NCBI RefSeq assembly: GCF_003604215.1
Contig: NZ_QXGS01000010.1
Span: forward strand, 1-64,000
Direction of reading: 5' to 3'
Source of the DNA: Teichococcus vastitatis
Lineage (GTDB): Bacteria > Pseudomonadota > Alphaproteobacteria > Acetobacterales > Acetobacteraceae
DNA: 64,000 nucleotides
The translations under genes and the position numbers were made by a program. Below are positions 52,032 to 61,077 of the stretch, piece after piece; position 1 is the stretch's first letter, and each line of letters begins with the position of its first letter. A model generated the notes under the pieces. It saw nothing but the letters and a program-made list of their open reading frames with translations, was not told the DNA's origin and searched no databases.

Positions 52032-53240
52032 ATGCATCGCCTGGTTTTGTCGCTGGCTGCCGCCCTGCTGGGCGCCTCCTCCACCGCCCTGGCACAGGAT
52101 GGATTCTCCTGGCGATCCGGCGCCCCCGAACTGAGCCTGGGCGATGGTGCCGTTCGGCTCACGCCGGTGCTGCGCCTCGATGCCGACGCCGGCTCCTACT
52201 GGGATCAGGACACGGCGGAGGGCTTCCGTTCCGGAACCAATATCCGCCGCGGTCGCGTCGGGCTGGAAGCCACGCTGCCGCAGGATTTCGAGGCGGCGGT
52301 GGTGTGGGATTTCGGCTCATCGCGGCCCGGAAACGCCGGCAGCCTGTATGAGGCGCAGTTTGCCTGGAGCGGCCTCGGCTGGGGCACCATCCGGGTGGGC
52401 GCGTTCCAGCCGGCCCATATGCTGGAGCGCGCCGGCTCCTCCATGGACCTGCTGTTCATGGAACGCGCCGCCATGACCAACCTGGCAACCAGCGTGGCCA
52501 GCGGCGACCGCCGCCTGGCTGTCGGGCTGGAAGCCCATGGCGCACGCTGGACCGCCGCCGGATACCTGACCGGCGGCGACATCAACGTGCCGCAGGAATG
52601 GGGACAGCGCGGCGTGGCCGCCCGCGTCACGGCGCTGCCGCTGGACGGCGCCGTACAGGCCCAGCTCGGCGGCAATGTCGCGTGGCAGTTCCGCCCTGGT
52701 TCGAAAGGAAGCTACAACGAGGCCGGCTTCGGCGATTCGCCGGAACTCCGGGTGGATTCCCGCGAGTTCCTCGACACCGGCACGGTGGATGCCGACAATG
52801 TCTGGGCGGCCGGGCCGGAACTGGCGGCCGGGGCCGGTCGCTTCTATGGCCAGGCCGAATACCAGTGGCTGTTCCTCGATACCCCGGATGGTACCCGCAA
52901 CGGCGAGGCCTGGTATGGTGCCGTCTCCTACACCCTGTTGGGAGAGCCGCGGAAACGCGATGCCAAGGCCGGCGTCTGGAAGCGCCCTGCCCCCGCCAAT
53001 GGGTTCAACCCGGCACGCGGTGAATGGGGCGCGCTGGAGGTCGCTGGCCGGTTCAGCAGCGCCGATCTGCGCGACGGCCCGGTGCAGGGCGGCGCCCAGC
53101 GCATCTGGACGGCCGGGTTGAACTGGTACCCGGCCGGATGGATGAAGGTGATGCTGAACTATCAAAATGGCCGCATCGAGCTGGCGGACGAGAACCGCGA
53201 CTTCCAGGCTCTCGGGCTGCGGCTGACCTTCAACCTGTAG
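52032..53240 (+). CDS. Outer-membrane porin, OprO/OprP-like
   Basis: A 402-residue beta-barrel protein. Sec signal MHRLVLSLAAALLGASS with cleavage after ALAQ (about 22). The mature N-terminus (LTPVLRLDADAGSYWDQD, then G-x-N-I-R-R-G-R-V-G-L-E) and DFEAAVVWDFG resemble phosphate-selective porins of the OprO/P family. The C-terminus, LRLTFNL, is an acceptable barrel end. A GGGAG 7 nt upstream selects ATG 52032; an upstream open frame overlaps moaE. Substrate specificity is unclear. The last 11 bases overlap the converging gene. Confidence 0.84.
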   Translation: MHRLVLSLAAALLGASSTALAQDGFSWRSGAPELSLGDGAVRLTPVLRLDADAGSYWDQDTAEGFRSGTNIRRGRVGLEATLPQDFEAAVVWDFGSSRPGNAGSLYEAQFAWSGLGWGTIRVGAFQPAHMLERAGSSMDLLFMERAAMTNLATSVASGDRRLAVGLEAHGARWTAAGYLTGGDINVPQEWGQRGVAARVTALPLDGAVQAQLGGNVAWQFRPGSKGSYNEAGFGDSPELRVDSREFLDTGTVDADNVWAAGPELAAGAGRFYGQAEYQWLFLDTPDGTRNGEAWYGAVSYTLLGEPRKRDAKAGVWKRPAPANGFNPARGEWGALEVAGRFSSADLRDGPVQGGAQRIWTAGLNWYPAGWMKVMLNYQNGRIELADENRDFQALGLRLTFNL

Positions 53241-54087
53241 CGGAGCCGAAGGTGGCAGCGAGGCCCTGCGCCAGCGGCCGTGGCGTGACGCCGAGACGTT
53301 CGCGCATGGGACCGATGTCGAAGGCCTTGTCCTCGGTCAGGCGTCGGATCTCGTCGGCGCCGATGCTGGGTAGCCCCGGGATCAAGCGGGTCAGCGGCGC
53401 CAGCAGCCGCAGCGGCGCCGCAGGTACCGGCACCACGGGCGGCGGCCGCAGGCCGGCGGCGCGGGCGACGGTGGCGAGGAAATCGCGATAGGCCAAGGGT
53501 TCAGGCCCCGCCACTACCAGGGTTTCCGGCCTGGTCCAGGACGCCCCGAGCGCCGCCAGCAGGCTGGCTGTGACATCCGCCTGGTGGATCGGCTGCACCA
53601 GCGCATGGCCGCCGCCGGGCAGCGGCGCCACCGGTAGGCGGCGCATCAGCGCGGCCAGACGCTGCACATTGTTCTCGCCCTCGGCACCGTAGATCATGGT
53701 CGGGTGGAGCATGACGCCGGGATGTTGCCCGGCCAGGAAAGCCGCCTCCCCGGCCCTGACGCCGTTGCCGTGCGCGTCCGGCCAGCGCGAGAAGCGACGG
53801 GTGGAACCCATCAGCACCAGCGTCGCCCCCGGCTCCGCCGCGGCCAGAATGGCCGGTGCCCAGCGCGCATGGGCGCAGGACACCACGCGGCCGCATCCCT
53901 CGAGTGCACGGCGCAGCGCCTCGGGGTCGCGCAGATCGGCGCGTCGCGCCGTGCCGGGCAGGTTGAGCGCTGCCCAGGCGTCCGGCCGTCGCACCACGGG
54001 GATGAAGCTTTCGCTGCGCGCCGCCAAGGCCCGGCACAGCGCCGCGCCGGACCGCCCGGCGGCACCGATCACGGCAAGCCCGCTCAT
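53230..54087 (-). CDS. NAD(P)-binding (NmrA/epimerase-like) oxidoreductase
   Basis: A 285-residue atypical extended SDR. The nucleotide motif is VIGAAGRSGAALCRAL near the N-terminus, followed by a H-P-T-M-I-Y-G-A-E-G block and HQADVTASLL, typical of the NmrA / complex I NDUFA9-like group. Substrate is unknown. ATG 54087 overlaps the gltX stop by 4 bp, so it is translated after gltX. Its 3' end overlaps the porin gene by 11 bp. Confidence 0.82.
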   Translation of the reverse strand: MSGLAVIGAAGRSGAALCRALAARSESFIPVVRRPDAWAALNLPGTARRADLRDPEALRRALEGCGRVVSCAHARWAPAILAAAEPGATLVLMGSTRRFSRWPDAHGNGVRAGEAAFLAGQHPGVMLHPTMIYGAEGENNVQRLAALMRRLPVAPLPGGGHALVQPIHQADVTASLLAALGASWTRPETLVVAGPEPLAYRDFLATVARAAGLRPPPVVPVPAAPLRLLAPLTRLIPGLPSIGADEIRRLTEDKAFDIGPMRERLGVTPRPLAQGLAATFGSATG

Positions 54088-55430
54088 GCGCCGGCGGCGC
54101 GCGCCAGCCTGTCCGCCGCGCGGGTGCGGCCGATCTGCGGCAGGAACAGCCGCATCTCGGGGCCATGATCCTCGCCGGTGAGTGCGAGGCGCAGCGGCAG
54201 AAACAAGGCGCGGCCCTTGCGGCCGCTGGCGACGCCGAGCGGCTTGACCCAGTTGTTCCAGGTATCCGCGTCCCACGGCTCGGGCGGCAGGCTGGCCAGC
54301 GCCTCGCGCAGAAAGGCGGCATCCTCCGGCTGCGACGGCACGGCGATATTACTGCGGGCGATCTCCCACCAGTCGCGCGCCTCGGCCAGCAGGTCGAGAT
54401 TGCCGCGCACGGCCAGCCAGAAGGCTTCGTCCGCGCCATCCGGCAGGCGGTCGCGCACCATGGCGAAGTCGAGCCCGTGCAGGTAGCGCCGGTTCAGGCC
54501 CAGCAGCTGCGCCGGATCGAACCGTGCCGCGCTGTGCGACACGTGGCCGAGGTCGTACACCGGCGCCAGTTCGGCCGGTGCTGCCGCCACCGGATCGCGC
54601 GACGAGCCTAGTGCCGAGAGGTAGCCCACCAGGGCCGCCGGCTCGATCCCGTCACGCCGCAACTGCCGCAGACCCATGGAGCCGAGGCGCTTGGACAATG
54701 GGCCGCCATCGGCATCGGTCAGCAGCGGCAAGTGGGCGAAGCGGATGGCACCCGGCCGCCCCTGCGCCCGGCCGCCCAACGCCTCCAGGATGTCGATCTG
54801 CACGCCCGTGTTGGTGACGTGGTCCTCGCCGCGCACGATGTCGGTGATACCGGTCTCCAGGTCGTCCACCACGGAGGTGAAGGTGTAGAGGAAGGAGCCG
54901 TCGGCGCGGATCAGCACGGGATCGGAGATCGGCGGCAGCTTCACCTGACGGCGGCCGAGCACCCCGTCCCGCCATTCCACCGTGCGGGTCGCCAGCTTGA
55001 AGCGCCAATAGGGCTGCTTGCCGTTGTCGAGGGCACGCTGCAGCTGCTCCGGCGTCATCTTCAGCGCGGCCCGGTCGTAAACGGGGGGACGGCCCTGCTT
55101 TTGGCGCTGCTCGCGCTTGAAGCGCAGCTCCTCCTCGCTTTCCAGGCAGGGATAAAGATGGCCGCTCCGCTTCAGTCGCTCCGCTGCCGCCGCGTAGCGG
55201 TCGAGGCGCTCGCTTTGCCGGAAGCTTTCATCCCAATCGAGGCCGAGCCAGCGCAGATCCTCCTCGATGCCGGCGGCGAATTCGGGCTTGCTGCGCTCCG
55301 CGTCGGTGTCGTCGAAGCGCAGGATGAAGCGGCCGCCATGGCGACGTGCCAGCAACCAATTGGCCACGGCGACGCGGGCATTGCCGACATGGAGGTATCC
55401 GGTCGGGCTGGGAGCGAAGCGCAGCTTCAT
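54084..55430 (-). CDS. gltX: Glutamyl-tRNA synthetase
   Basis: A 448-residue class I aminoacyl-tRNA synthetase charging tRNA-Glu (and possibly tRNA-Gln). The HIGH region is FAPSPTGYLHVGNARVA at the N-terminus, FDDTDAERS follows, and the KMSKS equivalent is PLSKRLGS near residue 245. Alphaproteobacteria usually have two gltX paralogues and use a non-discriminating route for Gln; which paralogue this is cannot be decided here. It is coupled by ATGA overlaps to genes on both sides. Confidence 0.92.
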   Translation of the reverse strand: MKLRFAPSPTGYLHVGNARVAVANWLLARRHGGRFILRFDDTDAERSKPEFAAGIEEDLRWLGLDWDESFRQSERLDRYAAAAERLKRSGHLYPCLESEEELRFKREQRQKQGRPPVYDRAALKMTPEQLQRALDNGKQPYWRFKLATRTVEWRDGVLGRRQVKLPPISDPVLIRADGSFLYTFTSVVDDLETGITDIVRGEDHVTNTGVQIDILEALGGRAQGRPGAIRFAHLPLLTDADGGPLSKRLGSMGLRQLRRDGIEPAALVGYLSALGSSRDPVAAAPAELAPVYDLGHVSHSAARFDPAQLLGLNRRYLHGLDFAMVRDRLPDGADEAFWLAVRGNLDLLAEARDWWEIARSNIAVPSQPEDAAFLREALASLPPEPWDADTWNNWVKPLGVASGRKGRALFLPLRLALTGEDHGPEMRLFLPQIGRTRAADRLARAAGA

Positions 55431-55849
55431 GCCGCGTCCTCCGGGTCGGCGCCGCCGTCCTCCTCGTCATCGTCCTCGTGCCGGCGCGGATCGAGGACGC
55501 GCCAGTTGCGCTCCTCCGCGTCGCCGCAGGGCCGGGCTGCGAAGTCGCGGATCTCGTTGGCGCTGCGCCAGCCCTGTTCCACGGCGGTGCCGTCGGGCCC
55601 GACCACGTCGGCGTCCTCGCCGAAGGCGAACCAGGCGTTCAGCACCTCCTCCGGCGTCAGGCGCGGGGCGCGGCAGCGCTCCAGGCTGTCGCGCACGTAG
55701 CGGCGGGCAAAGGCATTGGCCTGCACCAGCGTCGGGAAGCCCCGCACGGTTTCCAGCGGCTCAGATCCGTTGGCGCCCGACAGGTCGCGAAGATGCACCT
55801 GGAAGCCGCCCTGTGGTGCGAAAAGGGTTTCGTCGGAATCGCCACTCAT
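55427..55849 (-). CDS. Hypothetical protein with acidic C-terminus
   Basis: A 140-residue protein without a recognised domain. After FQVHLRDLSGANG it has a helical central region (FARRYVRDSLERCR, EVLNAWFAFGEDADVVG) and NEIRDFAARPCGD, and ends in an acidic tail RRHEDDDEEDGG. Its TGA overlaps the gltX ATG by 4 bp. ATG 55849 is chosen since the longer frame is not protein-like. Function unknown; the tight coupling to gltX is the only clue. Confidence 0.7.
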   Translation of the reverse strand: MSGDSDETLFAPQGGFQVHLRDLSGANGSEPLETVRGFPTLVQANAFARRYVRDSLERCRAPRLTPEEVLNAWFAFGEDADVVGPDGTAVEQGWRSANEIRDFAARPCGDAEERNWRVLDPRRHEDDDEEDGGADPEDAA

Positions 55850-55920
55850 GACCGGTCGCTCACCATTCCTGTGACTGAGGGGGCGCGCGCCGGACCGGAG
55901 CCGGCGGCTTTGCCGGGGTC

Positions 55921-56901
55921 CTAGCCCCGCCGGGCGGGAGCGTCCACCATTCCCGCCGGCGTGCCGCGCGGCGCGATGACGCCGGACACCATGCCGAGCG
56001 ACACCGTCGCCACCCCGGCGAAGCCGACCCAGCCCAGCCATTCGCCGAGGATCGGGCCCGCGGCGAAGGTGGTCAGCGCCGGGGTCAGCGCGGTCACCAT
56101 GGTGGTCTGGCCGCTGCCCAGGACGTTCACCGCTCGCGCGAACAGGAAGCCGGCCACCACCACGGCCAGAAGTCCCTGATAAACCAGCTGGTGCAGGATC
56201 GCGGCGGCCGAGGCCTCACCCAGCGTGGAAGGCAGCGCGAACCACCAGACCGGCAGGTAGAGAAAAGCCGGATACACCGCGAGCACCACGGTGGCGGCCA
56301 TCGCCGGCACGCGCCACAGCCGCAACAGGATGGTGAAAGCCGCCCAGGACAGGCTTCCCAGCAGAAACAGCAGGTCACCGCACCAGGCACCGGGTGCCGC
56401 ATCCAGCGTGCCCAGCCCGAGCAACAGGATGCCGGCCGCCACGATGCCGAGCGATACCCAGCGACGACGTGGAAACGGCTCCCGCAGAACCAGCGCGCCA
56501 AGCAGGGCCGCGATGAATGGCAGCACGCCGGTGAGCAGCACCACCCCATGCGCCGCGGGCGCGAACTGAAACCCCAGATAGGCGCAGAGCGGAAAGCCGA
56601 AGGCTGCGCCCGCCACCAGGGCCAGGCTGCGCCCGGCGGAAAGGCGGGGCCATCCGACGAAGAAGGCCAGCAGCAATCCGACCGGCAGCGAACCCAGGTA
56701 CCGCAGCGCCGCCACGTCCCACGGCGTCAAGGATTGTTGCGCCGCCAGCCGCGCGGAAAGCGAGAAGCCGCTCCACACCGCCACCACCCCGAAGGCGCAG
56801 CACAGGCCCACCATGCGCTCGCGGGTTGCATTCGGGCCAGGCAACGCCGGACCGGCGCCGAACCGTGGAGCAGGATCGATGATGGGGGGTTCGCTGCGCA
56901 T
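55921..56901 (-). CDS. EamA/DMT-family transporter
   Basis: A 326-residue inner-membrane protein with ten hydrophobic segments arranged as two EamA repeats (about 30-165 and 180-310). Features include the tryptophan/serine first helix GVVAVWSGFSLSA, an A-A-L-R-Y-L segment, and P-x-L-T-T-F-x-A near the end of the second repeat. Such proteins export amino acids or metabolites. ATG 56901 is chosen over much longer upstream frames that overlap the YbjN gene. Confidence 0.85.
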   Translation of the reverse strand: MRSEPPIIDPAPRFGAGPALPGPNATRERMVGLCCAFGVVAVWSGFSLSARLAAQQSLTPWDVAALRYLGSLPVGLLLAFFVGWPRLSAGRSLALVAGAAFGFPLCAYLGFQFAPAAHGVVLLTGVLPFIAALLGALVLREPFPRRRWVSLGIVAAGILLLGLGTLDAAPGAWCGDLLFLLGSLSWAAFTILLRLWRVPAMAATVVLAVYPAFLYLPVWWFALPSTLGEASAAAILHQLVYQGLLAVVVAGFLFARAVNVLGSGQTTMVTALTPALTTFAAGPILGEWLGWVGFAGVATVSLGMVSGVIAPRGTPAGMVDAPARRG

Positions 56902-57127
56902 GGCGGCCAACCTAGCCGGCGAAGCCCCGCTCGCCCATGCTCGGCGGCATTCCCTCCGCGGTGCAATGCTGCGGCGCGGTGAAAAAGCCGCGCGCGGCCG
57001 GCAGACTCGGGCCTTGGCTCTTGCGATGGGATTTGCCCCCGCGATATGCCAGGAATGGTGGTGGGGGCAATCGGCTTCACCCAAGATCTGGGTGGCCCTG
57101 TCCCCCTGTAGGGAAGGAGGTGCCGCG

Positions 57128-57631
57128 ATGTCCGGCCTGCAAATTGCCGAGCGCGAGCGTTCCGCCAATCCGCTCGACGTGCTGGAGCAGATCGTGGCCG
57201 CCAATGAGTGGGTGTTCGACCGCCGCTCCGATGGCGAGATGGCGGTGGAGGCCCCGGGCAAGTGGTGCGACTACGGGTTGTTTTTTTCCTGGTCGCCCGA
57301 GATCAGCGCCATGCATTTCACCTGCGCCTTCGACCTGAAGGTGCCCGCCGGCAAGCGCGGCCCGCTCTACGAATTGTTGGCCCTGGCCAATGAGAAGCTG
57401 TGGATCGGCCATTTCGGCATCGACAGCGAGGACGGCGCCCCCGTGTATCGCCATGCCGTGCTGCTGCGCGGTGCGCCCGGTGCCAGCGCCGAGAGCCTGG
57501 AAGACATGGTGGATATCGCCATCACCGAGTGCGAGCGCTTCTTCCCGGCCTTCCAGTTCGTGCTGTGGGGCGGCAAGCCGCCCGCCGAGGCACTGGCCGC
57601 CGCCATGCTCGACTGCGTGGGCGAGGCGTGA
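57128..57631 (+). CDS. YbjN domain-containing protein
   Basis: A 167-residue protein of the YbjN family, which shares a fold with type III secretion chaperones. NPLDVLEQIVAANEWVFDR, then WCDYGLFFSWSPE and LWIGHFGIDSEDG, are consistent with the alphaproteobacterial group found beside proC. AAGGAGG sits 8 nt before ATG 57128. The last codons overlap the GTG of proC by 4 bp. Its biochemical role is unknown. Confidence 0.86.
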   Translation: MSGLQIAERERSANPLDVLEQIVAANEWVFDRRSDGEMAVEAPGKWCDYGLFFSWSPEISAMHFTCAFDLKVPAGKRGPLYELLALANEKLWIGHFGIDSEDGAPVYRHAVLLRGAPGASAESLEDMVDIAITECERFFPAFQFVLWGGKPPAEALAAAMLDCVGEA

Positions 57632-58458
57632 GCCAGTCCGGGGCGGCGGCAGCGTCCCTGCCCCCTCTTCTGCTGGTCGGCTGCGGCAAGATGGGCGGCG
57701 CCATGCTGGAGGGCTGGCTGGAGCGCGGTGCCCGCGAAGTCGTGGTGGTGGAGCCGCATGCCGATGCGATGGCCGGCTTCCGCGGCCGCGTCACGGCCTG
57801 CGCCGACGCCGCCTCCGTGCCGAAGGACTTCCGACCCGGCGCCATCGTGTTGGCGACCAAGCCGCAGCAGGCCGAGGCGGCCCTTCCCGCCTTCGCCGCC
57901 ATGGCCGGCGCCGACGCGCTGGTGCTTTCCATCATGGCCGGCAAGACGGCGGGCGGCGTGGCCGCCATGCTGGGCGGCGCGGCGCGCGTGGTGCGGGCCA
58001 TGCCCAACACGCCGGCCGCGGTGCGCCAGGGCTTCACCTGCGCCTTCGCCGGCCCCGGCGTGACGCCGAACCAGCGGGAACTGGCCGATGCGCTGCTCAC
58101 CGCCATCGGCGAGGTCGCCTGGGTCGAGGACGAGGCGATGATCGATCCGGTGACGGCGGTATCCGGCGGTGGCCCGGCCTACGTGTTCCTGCTGGCCGAG
58201 CTTCTGGAACAGGCCGCGATCGAGCAGGGCCTGCCGCCGGACCTGGCCCGGCGCATGGCGCGGCGCACCGTGTCGGGCTCCGGCGCGCTGCTGGCGGCGA
58301 GCGATCTGGATGCGGCCCAGCTCCGCCGCAACGTGACCAGCCCGAAGGGCACCACCGAGCAGGCGCTCCGGGTCCTCATGGCAGCGAATGCTTGGCCGCG
58401 CACCATGTCGGAGGCGATCGCCGCCGCCACCCGGCGATCCCGTGAACTCGGCGGCTGA
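57628..58458 (+). CDS. proC: Pyrroline-5-carboxylate reductase
   Basis: A 276-residue enzyme completing proline synthesis with NAD(P)H. The nucleotide motif LLVGCGKMGGAML lies near residue 15; VRAMPNTPAAV, SGGGPAYVF, and the C-terminal signature region with R-R-N-V-T-S-P-K-G-T-T-E-Q-A-L follow. GTG 57628 forms a GTGA overlap with the YbjN gene. The start could be a few codons downstream but no better ribosome site is seen. Confidence 0.92.
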   Translation: MSQSGAAAASLPPLLLVGCGKMGGAMLEGWLERGAREVVVVEPHADAMAGFRGRVTACADAASVPKDFRPGAIVLATKPQQAEAALPAFAAMAGADALVLSIMAGKTAGGVAAMLGGAARVVRAMPNTPAAVRQGFTCAFAGPGVTPNQRELADALLTAIGEVAWVEDEAMIDPVTAVSGGGPAYVFLLAELLEQAAIEQGLPPDLARRMARRTVSGSGALLAASDLDAAQLRRNVTSPKGTTEQALRVLMAANAWPRTMSEAIAAATRRSRELGG

Positions 58459-58529
58459 TCCGCTGGAAACTGGCGGAGAGGACGGGGCGACCCCCTGGCG
58501 GATCGCGCTGCCGGGCCTAAACTTCTGGC

Positions 58530-59168
58530 ATGAGCCAAAGCAACCATGATGCGGCCGCCCCGCCGACCGCTGTCTCTCCCGACGATGCTAAGCTGATGGA
58601 CGCGCTTTGGCCCCTGGTGGCCGAGCGCGGCTGGAACGGCTTCACCTTTCCGGAGCTGGCCGAACGCTCGGGGCAGGATCTGACCGAGCTGCGCGGCAGG
58701 TTTCCCAGCAAATTCCACCTGTTGTGGCTTCATTCTCAGACGGTTGATCAAGCGGTGCTGCGGGATGCGGCGCTGGCCGGCGGCGGTACGCAGCGCGACC
58801 GGCTGTTCGACACCTTGATGCGGCGGCTGGACGCGCTGCAGCCGCACCGGGAAGGGCTGATCCGCTTCGGCCGCGAGATGCGCACCGATCCGCTGCTCAG
58901 CCTGGCCCTGGCGCCGGTGCTCGCCGCCTCCATGGCCTGGATGCTGGAAGGGGCGCGGATCAATGCGTGCGGACCCGCCGGCATGTTGCGGGTCCATGGC
59001 CTGTCGGCCGTGTGGATCGCGACACTGCGCGCGTGGGAACAGGATGACAGCGTCGACCTCGGGACCACCATGGCGGCGCTGGATCGTGCGCTGGACAAGG
59101 CGGAGCGCGTCGCCCGCACCCTGCGCCTGAACGAGGATGAGCCGGCGGAGCCGATGGCGGCGCAGTGA
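58530..59168 (+). CDS. TetR-family-like regulator
   Basis: A 212-residue helical protein. The N-terminal part (about 20-65) reads as a TetR helix-turn-helix: LMDALWPLVAERGWNGFTF, ELAERSGQDLTELRGRFPSK, then a helical ligand/dimerisation domain containing LAPVLAASMAWMLEG. The DNA-binding helix is weaker than in the gene at 29131. It lies 71 nt after proC and 67 nt before the phasin gene on the same strand. It may control polyhydroxyalkanoate-related genes, by position only. Confidence 0.75.
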   Translation: MSQSNHDAAAPPTAVSPDDAKLMDALWPLVAERGWNGFTFPELAERSGQDLTELRGRFPSKFHLLWLHSQTVDQAVLRDAALAGGGTQRDRLFDTLMRRLDALQPHREGLIRFGREMRTDPLLSLALAPVLAASMAWMLEGARINACGPAGMLRVHGLSAVWIATLRAWEQDDSVDLGTTMAALDRALDKAERVARTLRLNEDEPAEPMAAQ

Positions 59169-59235
59169 TGGGCTATCGGCGGGAACGCGATGACCGCTAG
59201 ACTGCCGGCGCAACAACAAGCCTGGAGGATTGGCC

Positions 59236-59670
59236 ATGTCTGACAGCCCGAAATTTCCGCCCGAGATGGATGTGATGCGCCTGCTGTCGGATTTTCGGTT
59301 CCCCGCCATGCCCGACATGGAGGCGCTGGCCGCCGCCCAGCGGCGCAACTTCGAGGCGCTCTCCGCCGCCAACAAGGTGGCGCTGGAGGGTGCTCAGGCC
59401 GTGGCCCGGCGGCACATGGAAATCCTGCAGCAATCCATGACCGAGATGACGGGGGCGCTCCAGAGCGCGTCCCCGTCCGCCAACCCGCAGGACCGCGCGG
59501 CCCAGCAAGCCGAGCTGCTCAAGGCCAGCTACAGCCGGGCGGTGTCCAACATGCAGGAGATCGCCGACCTGATCCAGCGCTCGAATTCCGAAGCGGTGGG
59601 CCTGCTCAACCGGCGCTTTGCCGAGGCGATGGACGAGGTGAAGTCCCTGATGGCGAAGCCCGGCGGCTGA
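59236..59670 (+). CDS. Phasin family protein
   Basis: A 144-residue largely helical, amphipathic protein. AAQRRNFEALSAANKVALEG, a run of E-x-L-Q-Q-S and later SNMQEIADLIQRSNSEA match the phasin_2 family that coats polyhydroxyalkanoate granules. ATG 59236 follows GGAGG; a TTG two codons earlier is possible. A strong terminator follows directly. Confidence 0.85.
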   Translation: MSDSPKFPPEMDVMRLLSDFRFPAMPDMEALAAAQRRNFEALSAANKVALEGAQAVARRHMEILQQSMTEMTGALQSASPSANPQDRAAQQAELLKASYSRAVSNMQEIADLIQRSNSEAVGLLNRRFAEAMDEVKSLMAKPGG

Positions 59671-59682
59671 ACCGCTCCTGAA

Positions 59683-59709
59683 CGGCTGCCGGCTTCAGGC
59701 CGGCAGCCG
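59683..59709. terminator. Bidirectional terminator after the phasin gene
   Basis: A perfect 11-bp stem, CGGCTGCCGGC (59683-59693) with its complement (59699-59709), TTCAG loop. The right arm lies within the last codons of the converging sensor kinase. Confidence 0.65.
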
Positions 59710-61077
59710 GATGCGGGCACGCAGCCCGCCGAGGGGGCTGCCTTCCAGCGCGATGTCGCCGCCATGGGCACGGGCGATATCTCGTGCGATGGCGAGGCCC
59801 AGGCCCGTGCCGCCGGCCGAGAAGCTGGTGAATGGCCGGAACGCGTCTTCCCGCGCCGTGGCCGGGATGCCCGGGCCATCGTCATCCACCGTGATCAGGA
59901 TCCAGCGTCCGCTGCCCCGCCCGCCTTCCTCGCGCGGGGTTTCGGTGAGGCCGACGGCGATTCGGCGCGCATGGCGCCGGGCATTGTCCAGCAGGTTGCC
60001 GATGCAGCGCCGCAGCGCATCGGCACGAACCGGCAGCACCAGCGGGCCGGGCGCCTCCACCGAAACACTGGCACCGTCCCGCCGTGCCCGCGCCGCCAGA
60101 TCCCGCACGAGCTCCGACAGGTCGGCCGGCTGCGCCTGCTCGATGCTTTCGCCGCGGGCAAAGGCCAGATAGGCGGCGATCATCCGCTCCATCTCGGCCA
60201 CGTCCTCGGTCATCGCCGCGGCATCGTCCTCGGTGCCGGGCGGCAGCATGGCGAGACTCAGGCGCAGCCGGGTCAGCGGCGTGCGCAGGTCATGGCTGAT
60301 GCCGGCCAGGACCTCGGTGCGCTGCGTCACGAAGCGCCGGATGCGGCCCTGCATCTGGTTGAACGCCGCCGCCGCCTGTCGGACCTCGCTGGCTCCTTCC
60401 GGCTTGATAGCGCCGACCTCGCGGCCGGTGCCGAAGGCCTCGGCCGCGCTGGCCAGCCGGCGGATCGCACGCACTTGGTTCTTCATGAACAGCGCGGCGA
60501 TGGCGAACAGCAGCAGCGACGAGCCGACCAGCCAGATGAAGAACAGATAAAGCGTGCCGAAGAACAGGCGCTTGCGGGGCGCTTCCACATGCAGCACGCC
60601 CTCGGCCATCTGCACCCGAATGATGACCGACCGCGGATCGCTGGCCCAGTCGGTGTCGAAGGGCAGGCGAACCCGCTCCTCCAAGGCCCGGGCGAGATCG
60701 CCTTCCAGCGGCAGGATGGGCAGCCAGCCGCTGCGCATCGACGGCGCGCCGATGGTCGCACCCGGCTCGAAGGCCATGGAAAGGTCAAAGCGCCAGGCGG
60801 CCTCACGGAAGATCCAGCCCTCCTCCCGGTCGTCGGGATGGCGGGCCAGCAGTTCCACCACCATGCCGATATCCCCGGCGACACCGCCAGCCAGGCGCCG
60901 GGATATGACGTCAAGATGGCCGCCATAGAACAATTGCAGCGCCACCCCCTGCAGGATCAGCAACGGCAGCAGGATGATCAGCAGCGCACGCCCGAGCAGG
61001 CCGCGCGGCAGCAATCCGCGAAAGGGATTGGCCAGCCGTCGCAGCAGCGGTCGCATCGGGGACGGCAGCGGCTTCAC
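59695..61077 (-). CDS. Sensor histidine kinase, EnvZ-like
   Basis: A 460-residue membrane kinase. Two transmembrane segments flank a periplasmic loop (about residues 30-50 and 185-205), then HAMP (RRLASAAEAFG...), HisKA with GISHDLRTPLTRLRLSLAML and HATPase (NLLDNARRHA, DDDGPGIP, GTGLGLAIARDIARAHGG). It phosphorylates the OmpR-type partner encoded just upstream. GTG 61077 overlaps that gene's TGA as GTGA. Confidence 0.9.
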   Translation of the reverse strand: MKPLPSPMRPLLRRLANPFRGLLPRGLLGRALLIILLPLLILQGVALQLFYGGHLDVISRRLAGGVAGDIGMVVELLARHPDDREEGWIFREAAWRFDLSMAFEPGATIGAPSMRSGWLPILPLEGDLARALEERVRLPFDTDWASDPRSVIIRVQMAEGVLHVEAPRKRLFFGTLYLFFIWLVGSSLLLFAIAALFMKNQVRAIRRLASAAEAFGTGREVGAIKPEGASEVRQAAAAFNQMQGRIRRFVTQRTEVLAGISHDLRTPLTRLRLSLAMLPPGTEDDAAAMTEDVAEMERMIAAYLAFARGESIEQAQPADLSELVRDLAARARRDGASVSVEAPGPLVLPVRADALRRCIGNLLDNARRHARRIAVGLTETPREEGGRGSGRWILITVDDDGPGIPATAREDAFRPFTSFSAGGTGLGLAIARDIARAHGGDIALEGSPLGGLRARIRLPA

